Assembly (NCBI GenBank): GCA_037447455.1
Contig: JBBIGQ010000003.1
Coordinates: forward strand, 124,001 to 188,000
Length of the DNA stretch: 64,000 nucleotides
From: BPGX01 sp037447455
GTDB lineage: Bacteria; Bacteroidota; Bacteroidia; B-17B0; Aurantibacillaceae
Reading direction: 5' to 3'
The translations under genes were made by a program, and so were the position numbers. Below the pieces are notes generated by a model. The model saw nothing but the letters and a program-made list of their open reading frames with translations, did not search any database and was not told the DNA's origin. This document shows, piece after piece, positions 1 through 9,004 of this stretch (position 1 is its first letter; each line of letters opens with the position of its first letter).

Positions 1-420
1 GATTTGTTATCAAAGGTATTTGTTATTCATAGGTTACAAGGATTTAGTAGAAACTTAAGAAATGAGATTACTAAAAACAACAAATGGTATTTTTATGATA
101 ACGGAATACTCAATGTGTTTTTGAATAACTTTAATACACTTGACCGAAGACAAGATGTTGGATTATTATGGGAGAATTTTATTGTTTCTGAACGCTTGAA
201 ATATCAATATTATAGGCGTATGAATGTCAACAATTATTTTTGGCGAACATATACACAACAGGAAATTGACTGGATAGAAGATAGAAATGGGAAATTATAT
301 GCGTATGAATTTAAGTGGCAATTCAATAAAAGAATTCGTATTCCGGATTTATGGAAACAGCACTATTCTTTAAATTTTAAGCTTGTTCATTCCGATAATT
401 TTTTAGAATTTGTATCCTGA
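1..420 (+). CDS. DUF4143-type AAA ATPase, C-terminal part (cut by window start)
   Basis: The reading frame is open from base 1, so this is the last ~139 residues of a larger protein whose start lies outside the window. The visible part reads as the C-terminal DUF4143 domain of prokaryotic AAA ATPases (AAA_14/DUF4143 type). It has a YFYDNGILN-like strand, then a GLLWENFIVSERLK segment, then a nuclease-like core in which QEIDWIEDR and YAYEFKW resemble the D and ExK residues of the PD-(D/E)xK fold. The N-terminal P-loop domain would be upstream. The biological role of these ATPases is poorly defined. No operon partner is visible, because the next gene is on the other strand. Confidence 0.7.
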   Translation, partial: DLLSKVFVIHRLQGFSRNLRNEITKNNKWYFYDNGILNVFLNNFNTLDRRQDVGLLWENFIVSERLKYQYYRRMNVNNYFWRTYTQQEIDWIEDRNGKLYAYEFKWQFNKRIRIPDLWKQHYSLNFKLVHSDNFLEFVS

Positions 421-475
421 TAATTAACCAATTTAGAATTGTTTTTTTACTAATTTCAAAGATCTATATAAAATA

Positions 476-533
476 AATTCCGTCAGTGTATTGACGCAAT
501 TTGACTTAATTCCGTCAATAAATTGACGGAATT
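476..533. repeat. Perfect 12-bp palindrome with a degenerate second copy
   Basis: Bases 508-519 (AATTCCGTCAAT) and 522-533 (ATTGACGGAATT) are exact inverted repeats around a 2-base centre. Bases 476-500 carry an imperfect version of the same dyad, with the half-sites AATTCCGTCA and TTGACGCAATT. The pair sits in the gap between two convergent genes. It could be a transcription terminator for either gene, a protein-binding dyad, or a remnant of a small repeat family. It lacks a clear T-run. Confidence 0.6.
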
Positions 534-588
534 ATTTGTTAAAATATATGATTTACAATTAGTTAATAAAAATTTTAAAGAACAATAA

Positions 589-1554
589 TTAAAAATCTTG
601 TGTTAATTGGTTGGTGGCTTTTTGTAAGATTTCAAAAGCGTTTTCAGCCATTAAATTTTCTCTGTCTAACGTGGGATTGATTTCTACCATTTCAAAGCAA
701 ACTATTTTTTTACTACGCATTAAATAGTAAATCAGATTACCGGCTTCTTTTTCGGTGATACCATTGGGTACGGGTGTTCCTGTTCCACTACTAATACGCG
801 AATCCATACTATCCACGTCAAAACTGACATAAATTAAATCACAGTGATCTAAATAGTTAAGAGTTTCAATGGCAATACGTTCTACTGCTTTTTTGCGGAT
901 TTCGGGCACAGTAAAGATTCGTACTTTATTCTTTTTGATGAGATATTCTTCTTGTGGTTCGTAATCACGTAAAGCGATGTAAACGAGGTCGGAGTAGTAA
1001 ATTTTGGGTTTGATGTTGCCGAGGTTTTTGAGTTTTTCCCAGTATTCAATGGTCTCATCATCGGGTTTGTTTTGTTGGCGGTCTTTGTTATCTTCGGCGA
1101 GTGCGCAGGCGATCGGCATTCCGTGTATATTTCCACTGGGCGTGGTGTAGGGGGAGTGGAGGTCGGCGTGTGCATCAATCCATACTACACCTAAACGTTT
1201 GTCCGGATAGGCCATTTTAATTCCGGCAATGGTCCCGATGGCAGAACTATGGTCGCCGGCTAAGACAATTGGGAGTTCGTCTTCGAGTAGGATTTTTTTA
1301 ATTTGATTAGCGAGTCGTTCGTTGAGATGGTACACGCCTTTGATGCGCTTAGCATAGTCGTTAACAACTGGTTCTAAAAGCAGGTGATTTTCATTGGGTA
1401 TTTCGATGGATTTGAATTTTTTAAAGAATGGACTGCCAAAGTCCAAAGCAGCGATTTTAATGGCATCTATTCCTAAACTGGCGCCTCTTGTACCTGCACC
1501 GATTTCACTTTTAACTTCTACAATTTTGATAGGTTTTATTTGGATTTTAGCCAT
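589..1554 (-). CDS. rocF: Arginase family ureohydrolase
   Basis: Cytosolic dimanganese ureohydrolase of 321 residues, the usual length for arginase, which splits arginine to ornithine and urea. The metal ligands are visible as GDHSS (residues 100-104, His102), DAHADLH (127-133) and SFDVDSMD (244-251). The segment TTPSGNIHG (137-145) matches the arginase substrate loop rather than the corresponding agmatinase loop, so arginase is preferred over agmatinase. It is divergent from the arginine decarboxylase gene, with an 80-base shared upstream region, so both may respond to arginine. The start is the ATG at 1554, the first in frame with the conserved N-terminal strand. Confidence 0.82.
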   Translation of the reverse strand: MAKIQIKPIKIVEVKSEIGAGTRGASLGIDAIKIAALDFGSPFFKKFKSIEIPNENHLLLEPVVNDYAKRIKGVYHLNERLANQIKKILLEDELPIVLAGDHSSAIGTIAGIKMAYPDKRLGVVWIDAHADLHSPYTTPSGNIHGMPIACALAEDNKDRQQNKPDDETIEYWEKLKNLGNIKPKIYYSDLVYIALRDYEPQEEYLIKKNKVRIFTVPEIRKKAVERIAIETLNYLDHCDLIYVSFDVDSMDSRISSGTGTPVPNGITEKEAGNLIYYLMRSKKIVCFEMVEINPTLDRENLMAENAFEILQKATNQLTQDF

Positions 1555-1634
1555 AAATTCAATTTAATTATTAAAATAAGTTCTACTTTGTTTTTTACTA
1601 TTTTCGCAGCGTAAATATACAAAAAAATAACAAA

Positions 1635-3032
1635 ATGTCTTTGACTTATTATGATTTGATTGCGCAGACGCATCATTTTCCGCAAGAGAGTTTTGAGGTG
1701 AAAGAGAATGAGTTGTATTTTAATGATATTCCGATGATGCAGATTATTAAACAATACGGTACACCGTGCAAAATTTCGTACTTACCAAAAATAGGGCAAC
1801 AGATTCAGAAAGCAAGGAGGATGTTTAATGTGGCGATGGCTAAGGCGGATTACAAGAGAGAGTATTATTATTGTTATTGTACTAAAAGTTCCCATTTTTC
1901 ATTTGTTTTAGATGAGGTTCTGGAGAATGGAGCACATATTGAAACTTCTTCGGCGTATGACATTTATATTGTAAAAGAATTGTTTAAGCAAGGTAAATTG
2001 AACAAAGAAATTTATATTGTGTGTAATGGTTACAAGCCGGAGAAGTACAAGCAATTGATTGTGGAACTGGTGAATGAAGGGTTTAATGTGATTCCTGTGT
2101 TGGATCACTTGGATGAAATTGATTATTACAAAAAACATTTGAAAGCGGATAGATGTCGTCTGGGGATTCGTATTGCAACGGAGGAAGAGCCGTCATTTCC
2201 GTTTTATACTTCACGTTTGGGCATTCGGTATAGTGATATTGTCAATTTGTATAAAAATAAAATTCAAATGGATGCACGATTTGAGTTGAAAATGTTGCAT
2301 TTTTTCATTAATACTGGTATTAAGGATACGATTTATTATTGGACGGAGTTGAATAAGTGTTTGAATGGTTACTTAGAATTGAAAAAAATTTGCCCCACTC
2401 TGAATGCTTTGAATATAGGCGGTGGAATGCCTATCCGGACTTCGCTATCATTTGAATATGATTATGATTATATTATTGAGGAAATTATTTCGCAGATAAA
2501 GTTGTTTTGCGAACAGAATGAGATACAAGAGCCGGATATATTTACAGAGTTTGGATCTTTTACGGTGGGGGAGAGCGGGGCGTCTTTGTATTCGGTGATT
2601 GATCAAAAGATGCAAAATGACAGGGAGCGATGGTATATGATTGATAGTTCGTTTATTACTTCTTTGCCGGATACGTGGGGCATTAGTCAGAAGTTTATTT
2701 TATTGGCAATTAATTATTGGGACAGAGCTTATGTGCCTGTGAATCTTGGTGGGCTTACTTGTGATAGTATGGATTATTACAATAGTGAGGCACACATTAA
2801 TCAGGTGTTCTTGCCTTTGGTAACGAAAGAAGATAAAGAACCTTTGTACATAGGTTTTTTTCATACAGGGGCGTATCAGGAGGAATTGAGTGGATATGGC
2901 GGGATTCAGCATTGTTTGATTCCGGCGCCCAAACACGTTTTAATTGATAGAAATGAAGATGGTGAGATTACTACCAAATTGTTTGCTAAAGAGCAGTCCT
3001 ATAAGTCAATGTTGAAAATACTTGGGTTTTAA
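1635..3032 (+). CDS. speA: Arginine decarboxylase-like PLP enzyme (alanine racemase fold)
   Basis: PLP-dependent fold-type III decarboxylase of 465 residues. It resembles the compact arginine decarboxylases of Bacteroidota, shorter than the ~650-residue SpeA of E. coli. The likely PLP lysine is Lys84 in the strand YYCYCTKSSH, the phosphate-binding glycine loop is NIGGGMP near residue 262, and the C-terminal TCDSMDYY holds the conserved Cys and Asp of the active site from the partner subunit. The reaction would be arginine to agmatine, the first step to putrescine. Diaminopimelate or other basic amino-acid decarboxylase activity cannot be excluded. The stop overlaps the start of the MFS gene by one base (TAATG), so the two are probably co-transcribed and translationally coupled. 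Confidence 0.75.
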   Translation: MSLTYYDLIAQTHHFPQESFEVKENELYFNDIPMMQIIKQYGTPCKISYLPKIGQQIQKARRMFNVAMAKADYKREYYYCYCTKSSHFSFVLDEVLENGAHIETSSAYDIYIVKELFKQGKLNKEIYIVCNGYKPEKYKQLIVELVNEGFNVIPVLDHLDEIDYYKKHLKADRCRLGIRIATEEEPSFPFYTSRLGIRYSDIVNLYKNKIQMDARFELKMLHFFINTGIKDTIYYWTELNKCLNGYLELKKICPTLNALNIGGGMPIRTSLSFEYDYDYIIEEIISQIKLFCEQNEIQEPDIFTEFGSFTVGESGASLYSVIDQKMQNDRERWYMIDSSFITSLPDTWGISQKFILLAINYWDRAYVPVNLGGLTCDSMDYYNSEAHINQVFLPLVTKEDKEPLYIGFFHTGAYQEELSGYGGIQHCLIPAPKHVLIDRNEDGEITTKLFAKEQSYKSMLKILGF

Positions 3033-4198
3033 TGTTGTCGCGGTTATCCATTATTTTCTTAACAGTATTTATTGATTTATTGGGCTTTGGTATTATTATT
3101 CCCATATTGCCTAATTATGCGATACAATTGGGTGCTACTACTTTTATGACCGGAATTATTGCAGGGGTGTTTTCGCTGATGAATTTTTTTATGACGAGTT
3201 ATTTAGGAGCGTGGAGTGATAAACTTGGAAGACGGCCTGTATTGATGATAACTATTTTAATGAATGCATTGAGTTATTTGCTCTTAGCGTTTTCAAAGAA
3301 TTTGTTTTTGGTGTTGTTGAGCAGGATTATAGCGGGCATTGGCTCGGCTAACATTTCTGTTGCACAGGCCTACATTGCGGATATTACGGCTCCGCAAGAG
3401 CGGACCAAGCGTATGGGATTAATTGGAATGGCATTTGGATTGGGCTTTGTATTAGGACCGCCCATTGGTGGATATTTGAAGCATCTGGATGAGCAGAGCG
3501 GAATGTTATATGTAGGTTTATTCACAGCTGGATTGTGTTTTGTCAATTTAATTTCTGCTTATTTTTTTCTGGATGAGGCACTTGTTAAGAGAGATAATAT
3601 GAAAGATATTGAATTTTCTCCTATCAGAAACATTCGTTATTTTTTTGACTTTCCCGTCATTCGGTCATACTTAATTTATGGCTTTATTTTTATAGCGGCG
3701 TTTAGTATTTTTCAGGTATTATCTACGGTGCATTGGCAACAGCATTGTTTATTAAAAGATAAACAAATTGGATGGATGTTTGGGTTTGTAGGAATGATGA
3801 GTATTTTCTGGCAAGGGTTTGGATTAAAATGGAGTTTAAAGATTATTCACGAGCGACAAATTATTGTGATAGTATCTGTTTTAATGAGTTTGGCCTTATT
3901 GGGTATGATTGTGCTCAATCCTGAGAATGTGCTTTATCTTTCGTTTGTGTTGTTATTTTTTATTTCAATGGGGAATGGTTTAATTTCGCCCTCTGTAACA
4001 TCACTATTATCTCAACAGGTAAGTTCGCAGCAGACAGGGTCGTTATTGGGTGTATTTCAAAGTTTGAACTCATTGGCCAGAGCCATTGCACCGGCTATTG
4101 GTGGTTTTTTATATGATGTGCATTTTTCGTATCCGTTTATTCTTTCGTTTATTGTGATGTTGAGCGCTGTGGTATTGATAAAGAAAAGGCAGCATTAA
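3032..4198 (+). CDS. MFS transporter, TetA-like
   Basis: Integral membrane protein of 388 residues with about 12 hydrophobic segments, the normal size for the drug:H+ antiporter (TetA/MdtG-like) branch of the major facilitator superfamily. It starts with the typical DLLGFGIIIPILP segment of TM1. The loop 2-3 signature is GAWSDKLGRRPVL, and motif C, typical of exporters, is GLGFVLGPPIGG. The position directly after the arginine decarboxylase suggests export of a polyamine or a related amine, but this is inference from context. The stop codon overlaps the stop of the convergent TonB receptor gene by a few bases. Confidence 0.85.
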   Translation: MLSRLSIIFLTVFIDLLGFGIIIPILPNYAIQLGATTFMTGIIAGVFSLMNFFMTSYLGAWSDKLGRRPVLMITILMNALSYLLLAFSKNLFLVLLSRIIAGIGSANISVAQAYIADITAPQERTKRMGLIGMAFGLGFVLGPPIGGYLKHLDEQSGMLYVGLFTAGLCFVNLISAYFFLDEALVKRDNMKDIEFSPIRNIRYFFDFPVIRSYLIYGFIFIAAFSIFQVLSTVHWQQHCLLKDKQIGWMFGFVGMMSIFWQGFGLKWSLKIIHERQIIVIVSVLMSLALLGMIVLNPENVLYLSFVLLFFISMGNGLISPSVTSLLSQQVSSQQTGSLLGVFQSLNSLARAIAPAIGGFLYDVHFSYPFILSFIVMLSAVVLIKKRQH

Positions 4199-6441
4199 TT
4201 TCTCCAATAGTATCTCAAGCCGGCATAGAGCATTCTTCCGTAAATGGGTGCCCAGATCATTGAAGCATCAAAGTAAGGAGAAGAAGGGGTAGAGGCAGCA
4301 ACGATGGGATTGGTTTGTTTAAAGTCGTTTAGGTTTTCAACGCCAATGTATGTTTTGAGTTCGTTTTTCTTCCATTTGTGTGTGTAGGTGATTTGAGCAA
4401 GAATATTCCAGTATGCTTGTGAAAAGTTGGGTCTTCTGAAGTCGGGCGGATTCTGAAAAGTATAGGGTAATCGTTTTTGTGAAATGTATTGTGTTGTAAA
4501 GTCAAAGTTCCATTTTTTGTTAGCAGTGGTGTAAACGAGATTTAAGAAGCCACGAAATTTAGGGATGTAAGGTTGTTCGTCCCATCTTCTTGAATAGAGT
4601 GCTTGTTGTTGAATATAACGAAAAGCAAGGTGGGTTTCTAATCTTTTGATGGGTTGAAATTGTGTTTCTAATTGAGCAGAATGAGAGTAGGCGCTGCTAT
4701 TATAGAAATGAACTTTTTGGGGTATGTCTATATCTGTAGTTAAAGTGGAGGTAAAATACGTGTAATAATATTCTAACAAGATGTTAGCAGGGCGGTAGAA
4801 CATTTTGAATGAATGGTATAAGTTTGAACCTACTGTCCACGCTGTTTCTGGTTTGTAACCGTAAGGTAAATTCGAATATATGCCGTCAAAGTAAAATATT
4901 CGGCGGGAAGCCATTAATCCGATGTTTTCGGCGAGTGGGTTGGGTGTCCGAAAGGCCTTGCCGGCTGAGAGTTTTAAGGTAGTGTTTTGATTGTTGAAGT
5001 TGAGTTTAAGATGAAAGCGGGGAATGTAAATCCAACCATAATAGTTGTGACAATCTAAGCGATTGCCAACGAGGAGAGATAAATTGGGAGATGGCACATA
5101 ATTGTATTCTACGAACATTCCAGAGATTTGTTCATTTCTTTTGAAGGGGAAATAACGGTACGTTTCATTGGGTTGAATGGTGTTAAAGGTAGCACCTATC
5201 TTGTAGGTATGTGCTGTTGTTTGGATAATTCCTTGATAGATGAAGTTGGCATAGAAGGAGTACTGCAGGGTATTGTAAGGATCTTTGTCGTAGAGATTTT
5301 TATTTTCATAGTAAGAGTAAAGAAGTTGTAATCCCAAGCTGTGTCCGGGTTTTTGTTTGAATATCCAGCCCGATTTGCTAAACAGATCATATCGCTTGGT
5401 AGAAGAAGTAACGATGTAGGGTGTTTCAAGATAATTGTAATTGGGCATAATTTGTCCGGATTTCCGTTGGTCTAAAATTAACTGACCGCCGAATTGCCAA
5501 TCCAGACCAATGTTGTTTTTGATAGCATATTTGTGAACGATGTTGAATTGCTTGCCAGTCGGGATGTCTATAAAACCATCGTTATTAAAGTCCTGTGATA
5601 AGGGGTTGAAACTGGAATGTAGCAAAAGGTTGGAGTGAATGGTGTTGGAAAGTTTTTGATTAAAGACGAGGTTGTATTCGTTTCTGCCGTTTTGGTTGAG
5701 GTAGTTGTTGAAGTAGAGTTTAAACTCTGGTTTGGCAGGGTGCCAGAGTTCGGTGTTGATTTGACCGGCGAATGATTCATAGCCATTGAGGACTGCACCG
5801 GTCCCTTTGCTAAGCTGGATGGACTGAATGAAAGGGCCGGGTAAAAAAGAGAGCCCTTGCGAGGATTGGATGCCAAAAAGATAAGGCATATTTTCTTTGG
5901 TGAGTAAGATGTATTTGCCGGTGAGTCCGTTCATTTGAATTTGTCGGATGCCGGTAATAGCGTCGGTTATTTGAACATCAATACTTGCGTTGGTTTCAAA
6001 ACTTTCGGAGAGGTTACAACAAGCGGCTTTTTGGAGGTAGGTTTCATTAAGGGTTTGAACTTGTAAGGGATTTAAAACGGAGTATTCAACGGATGGTCGT
6101 TGATAAATGATTTCAATTTCGTTGAGTTGTATAGCGGGCTTTAGAGTGATGAGGAGTTTTTCGTTAGGATTTTTGATGATGAATTTTTGACGATTGTAGC
6201 CCATAGCGATGATGTCTAATGTGTCGTTGGGCGGAAGAGTGTTCAGCATAAAAAATCCTGTGGAGTCGGAATAAATAATTTGTTTGGTTTGAGTGGAGTA
6301 AATCATTACATCGGAAAGGTAGGTGGTGTCTTTTTGATTTTTAATTTCGGCTACTCTTCCGATGGTCTGGCAATAAATGTTAGAATAAAATAATAGAATA
6401 GTGAAAAAGAGTAGTATTGATTTGAAATGAGAAGGTTTCAT
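4195..6441 (-). CDS. TonB-dependent outer-membrane receptor with carboxypeptidase-like N-terminal domain
   Basis: 748 residues. After a signal peptide (about 1-24) comes a carboxypeptidase-regulatory-like beta domain (about 28-105, with DSTGFFMLNTLPPNDTL), then a plug domain (about 120-235, with QIQMNGLTGKYILL and LSKGTGAVLNGYESFAGQINTEL), then a beta barrel ending in AGLRYYWRN. The family takes up metal chelates, vitamins or oligomers across the outer membrane, powered by TonB-ExbBD. The reverse-strand neighbours are a secreted HMA protein and a HYC_CC_PP protein, a set that often travels together in Bacteroidota and points to copper or another heavy metal rather than sugar. No SusD partner is present. 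Confidence 0.85.
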   Translation of the reverse strand: MKPSHFKSILLFFTILLFYSNIYCQTIGRVAEIKNQKDTTYLSDVMIYSTQTKQIIYSDSTGFFMLNTLPPNDTLDIIAMGYNRQKFIIKNPNEKLLITLKPAIQLNEIEIIYQRPSVEYSVLNPLQVQTLNETYLQKAACCNLSESFETNASIDVQITDAITGIRQIQMNGLTGKYILLTKENMPYLFGIQSSQGLSFLPGPFIQSIQLSKGTGAVLNGYESFAGQINTELWHPAKPEFKLYFNNYLNQNGRNEYNLVFNQKLSNTIHSNLLLHSSFNPLSQDFNNDGFIDIPTGKQFNIVHKYAIKNNIGLDWQFGGQLILDQRKSGQIMPNYNYLETPYIVTSSTKRYDLFSKSGWIFKQKPGHSLGLQLLYSYYENKNLYDKDPYNTLQYSFYANFIYQGIIQTTAHTYKIGATFNTIQPNETYRYFPFKRNEQISGMFVEYNYVPSPNLSLLVGNRLDCHNYYGWIYIPRFHLKLNFNNQNTTLKLSAGKAFRTPNPLAENIGLMASRRIFYFDGIYSNLPYGYKPETAWTVGSNLYHSFKMFYRPANILLEYYYTYFTSTLTTDIDIPQKVHFYNSSAYSHSAQLETQFQPIKRLETHLAFRYIQQQALYSRRWDEQPYIPKFRGFLNLVYTTANKKWNFDFTTQYISQKRLPYTFQNPPDFRRPNFSQAYWNILAQITYTHKWKKNELKTYIGVENLNDFKQTNPIVAASTPSSPYFDASMIWAPIYGRMLYAGLRYYWRN

Positions 6442-6610
6442 AGTTTTAAGTTTTGATTAAGAAGAAAAGGAGAATGACGTTGTTTGAAATTTTTAGAATG
6501 TGGGATAGCAAATTGATTTTTGATTTGGAAATCAATTGTAGAAAGTTTCCTACTCTCTGATAAAATCAAAGAGTGGAAATAATTTTGAATTAAGATTACT
6601 ATGAAAAAAT

Positions 6611-6955
6611 TTAATGAGGTTTTACATCACGGTATTTGCAACATTCGGGCAGATTTTGATAAGTATTGTCGTCAGCGTGCAAAGAATCTATATCGTGACC
6701 TACTTTGAGAATTTTGTTTTTGATTTCATCAATGTTGATGATGGATGGCTTATAGGTGATGGTGAGAATTTGAGTTTTTTTGTTCCATTCAGCGTATTTG
6801 ATGCCTTTGACATCCACGGCAGATTCTATTCTTTCTTTGCATTGGCCGCAATTGCCTTTTACGTGAAGGGTTTGTGTGATTACAGAATTTTTGTTTTGAG
6901 CATTGAAAAGTGTTGTGCTTAATAAAATAATTAATGAAATAATGAGTGTTTTCAT
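6611..6955 (-). CDS. Secreted heavy-metal-associated (HMA) domain protein
   Basis: 114 residues. It has a signal peptide (1-19), then one HMA ferredoxin-like domain whose metal loop is GNCGQC (Cys36 and Cys39) in the strand LHVKGNCGQCKERIE, followed by the usual VKGIKYAEWN and LTITYKP strands. A second thiol pair, ECC, lies near the C-terminus at about residues 106-107. HMA domains bind Cu(I) or similar soft metals. Here the signal peptide places it in the periplasm. It sits upstream of the TonB receptor on the same strand (gap ~170 bases) and is probably functionally linked. Confidence 0.85.
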   Translation of the reverse strand: MKTLIISLIILLSTTLFNAQNKNSVITQTLHVKGNCGQCKERIESAVDVKGIKYAEWNKKTQILTITYKPSIINIDEIKNKILKVGHDIDSLHADDNTYQNLPECCKYRDVKPH

Positions 6956-7033
6956 AGTTTAAAATTTAAATGTTTAGTGATTTAATTTTTAGAAAAAAAT
7001 AAAAAAGAGATTTACGAGAAACTAAAAAAACTA

Positions 7034-7459
7034 CTAATTTCTCAAAACAACCGAACGAATAATGGTGTATTTATAAAACAAACTGTAACATCGGACAGTG
7101 TGGAGATAAATTTTTGAAAGTGTAGAATGAAGGTGTAAGATGAATGGTAAAGCAATTTGAAGTGAAAAAGGAAGGATGAGAAGTAAAACGAAGAAAATTT
7201 GAAGTAGTAAGGTATAATTTATGAAAGATTGGTCTATGTGTGCAAAGATGAGTTTTTCCTGACAACAACCATCGTCTTGTATATTGAGCCAATCAAGATG
7301 TGATATGTTCATTACATCATTACATTCGCAAGTGGGCGTGTGATAAAATGATGAAGCATAAAGTTCATCGCCACAATAATGTTGGTAGAAAAATAAATTT
7401 GAATTTGCTATCAGAAAAATAACAGCAAAGAAGAATATGTTTAATTGTTTGAGTTTCAT
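7034..7459 (-). CDS. HYC_CC_PP family small membrane protein
   Basis: 141 residues when started at the ATG at 7459; a TTG nine bases upstream is less likely. It has an N-terminal hydrophobic segment, then a cysteine-rich periplasmic part with HYCGDEL (the HYC motif), TCECND, and GCCQEK (the CC motif), then a second hydrophobic stretch of ~25 residues near 90-115. This matches the Bacteroidota family named after its HYC, CC and PP motifs. Its function is unknown, but it is typically encoded beside HMA and TonB receptor genes, as here. The cysteines suggest metal binding, though the expected PP motif is not obvious. Confidence 0.65.
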   Translation of the reverse strand: MKLKQLNIFFFAVIFLIANSNLFFYQHYCGDELYASSFYHTPTCECNDVMNISHLDWLNIQDDGCCQEKLIFAHIDQSFINYTLLLQIFFVLLLILPFSLQIALPFILHLHSTLSKIYLHTVRCYSLFYKYTIIRSVVLRN

Positions 7460-7536
7460 TGATTGCAAAAATAATAAAAATAATACTTTTATGGAATGTG
7501 AAATAATGTTATGATATTATATGGGGGTGAGGTGTT

Positions 7537-7989
7537 TTATGTTTTTATTTTTGGCAAGTATTCTGATACTTTGGAAAGATAAGAAGGGCTATCAAGGATG
7601 ATGATGGGGATGTTTTTTTTATGTTGAATATTGTCGGATATTTTTATTTGAGAAAGAATAGAATTGGCGATTTTTGAGGTATACTTAAAAGATTCTGGAT
7701 GTATATTGTAATGCACCAGGTAGGTGAAAGTATAATTTTTGAGTGTGTTTTTAATATCACTTTTCAAGAGATTTAGAATGGGTAAAAAATCTTTTTTATA
7801 GATGAGAATGACATTTTCAGTGGGTGTTTTTTTTATAGGAGTATAATCCATAATTGGGAGGTGATGAAAGAGAATTAAATTTCTATTAAAGTTCTCACGA
7901 ACATTAAAAAATTCAGAAATTTCATTTGTTTTGGAAAGAAAAGTATCGTAAGAGGTTACAAGCACTATAGAGTTATTGTGTTCAATCAT
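7537..7989 (-). CDS. Hypothetical protein overlapping nrnA
   Basis: 150 residues, not recognised. There is no signal peptide and no membrane segment. The alternating strand and helix pattern (IVLVTSYD, NLILFHHLP, NVILIYK, TYLVHYN, IPIIILDSPS) suggests a small alpha/beta Rossmann-like fold, perhaps distantly like universal stress proteins. No nucleotide-binding glycine loop is seen. The ATG overlaps the nrnA stop as ATGA, which indicates translational coupling to NrnA and a cytosolic role. It may be a fast-evolving accessory gene. Confidence 0.6.
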   Translation of the reverse strand: MIEHNNSIVLVTSYDTFLSKTNEISEFFNVRENFNRNLILFHHLPIMDYTPIKKTPTENVILIYKKDFLPILNLLKSDIKNTLKNYTFTYLVHYNIHPESFKYTSKIANSILSQIKISDNIQHKKNIPIIILDSPSYLSKVSEYLPKIKT

Positions 7990-8999
7990 TTTGTGGAGAT
8001 TGACTTAACTACATTTTCAAAAGTTTTAATGGCTTCATCAAGGGAAGTGTGCATTTGTCCCCCCGCAGCATTTTTATGACCGCCGCCGTTAAAGTGTTTT
8101 CTTGCAATTTCGTTGACGTCCAAATTGCCTTTGCTACGCAGGGAAATACGAATCATTTTGTCGGTTTCGGTGAGGAGAGCAGAGAGCACGACATCTTTGA
8201 TTGAAAGCCCGTAATTTACAAGTCCTTCGGTATCGCCTTTTTGAAAGTTGAAAGATTTCAGTTCTTTTTGAGAAAGCGCAATGTAGGCGGTGTTGTATTC
8301 TTTCAGGTATTTTAATTTTTGAGAAAGAGCGTAGCCCACTAATTTCAAGCGATTGTAAGAATAGGTATCAAATATTTGCTGTTGTATGCGAGTATGATTG
8401 ATTTTGAACTTCATCAGATGGGCAGCAATTTGAAGTGTTTCAGAAGTAACAGAGTCATATTTAAAGGAACCTGTATCGGTGATTAGCCCAGTGTAAAGAC
8501 ATTGAGCGATTTTTTTATCCAGATTTTTCTCTAATTTTAAATGATGAATAAATTGATAGAGAAGTTCACAACTACTACTGGCTTTGTCGTTAAAAAAATA
8601 AGCATTAAAGTATTTTTCCGGGAAACGGTGATGGTCAATAAGGATTTTAGGAACGTTGGCATTTTGTGCTAATTCTGCCAGACCTTCTGTGCCCAATCGT
8701 TTGAAAGCATTGCAATCTAATAGGAAAATTAAATCAGAGGATTGAAGAAGTCGGGTAGCGTTTTCTTTTTGTTTTTCAAACAATATAATTTTATTGGACT
8801 GCGGCATCCAATTCAGAAAAGCAGGAAATTCGTTGGGTAAAATGATGTGAGCATTTTTTTTTAGTTTTTTGAGAGTAAGGTATAATGCCAAAGAAGAACC
8901 AACTGCATCTGCATCTGGATTGTGATGGGAGAATATGATGATATTTTTTGCGTTTTTGATATAAGAAAGTAATTTATCTTTTTCTGTGATTTTTTTCAT
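7986..8999 (-). CDS. nrnA: DHH/DHHA1 phosphoesterase, nanoRNase/pAp phosphatase NrnA-like
   Basis: 337 residues, matching NrnA length. The DHH domain carries SHHNPDADAVGSS (about 24-36), LLDCNAF (about 95) and the namesake LIDHHRF near 123. The DHHA1 domain ends with the substrate loop FNGGGHKNAAGG. Such enzymes degrade 2-5-nucleotide RNAs or pGpA and may dephosphorylate pAp. Cyclic-di-AMP phosphodiesterase activity is known in related forms, and sequence alone does not separate these. It is transcribed leftward, after a terminator that separates it from the DUF2795 gene, and is coupled to the downstream unknown gene. Confidence 0.85.
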   Translation of the reverse strand: MKKITEKDKLLSYIKNAKNIIIFSHHNPDADAVGSSLALYLTLKKLKKNAHIILPNEFPAFLNWMPQSNKIILFEKQKENATRLLQSSDLIFLLDCNAFKRLGTEGLAELAQNANVPKILIDHHRFPEKYFNAYFFNDKASSSCELLYQFIHHLKLEKNLDKKIAQCLYTGLITDTGSFKYDSVTSETLQIAAHLMKFKINHTRIQQQIFDTYSYNRLKLVGYALSQKLKYLKEYNTAYIALSQKELKSFNFQKGDTEGLVNYGLSIKDVVLSALLTETDKMIRISLRSKGNLDVNEIARKHFNGGGHKNAAGGQMHTSLDEAIKTFENVVKSISTK

Positions 9000-9004
9000 A
9001 TTAA

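Noticed and set aside
589..1554. Calling the ureohydrolase an agmatinase because it neighbours arginine decarboxylase
   Set aside because: The substrate loop TTPSGNIHG is arginase-like, and agmatinases have a different loop at this place. The two genes would then compete for arginine rather than act in series.
5568..5876. 102-codon reverse ORF inside the TonB receptor
   Set aside because: Different frame on the same strand as the receptor; low-complexity Ser/Thr/Pro-rich translation typical of a shadow.
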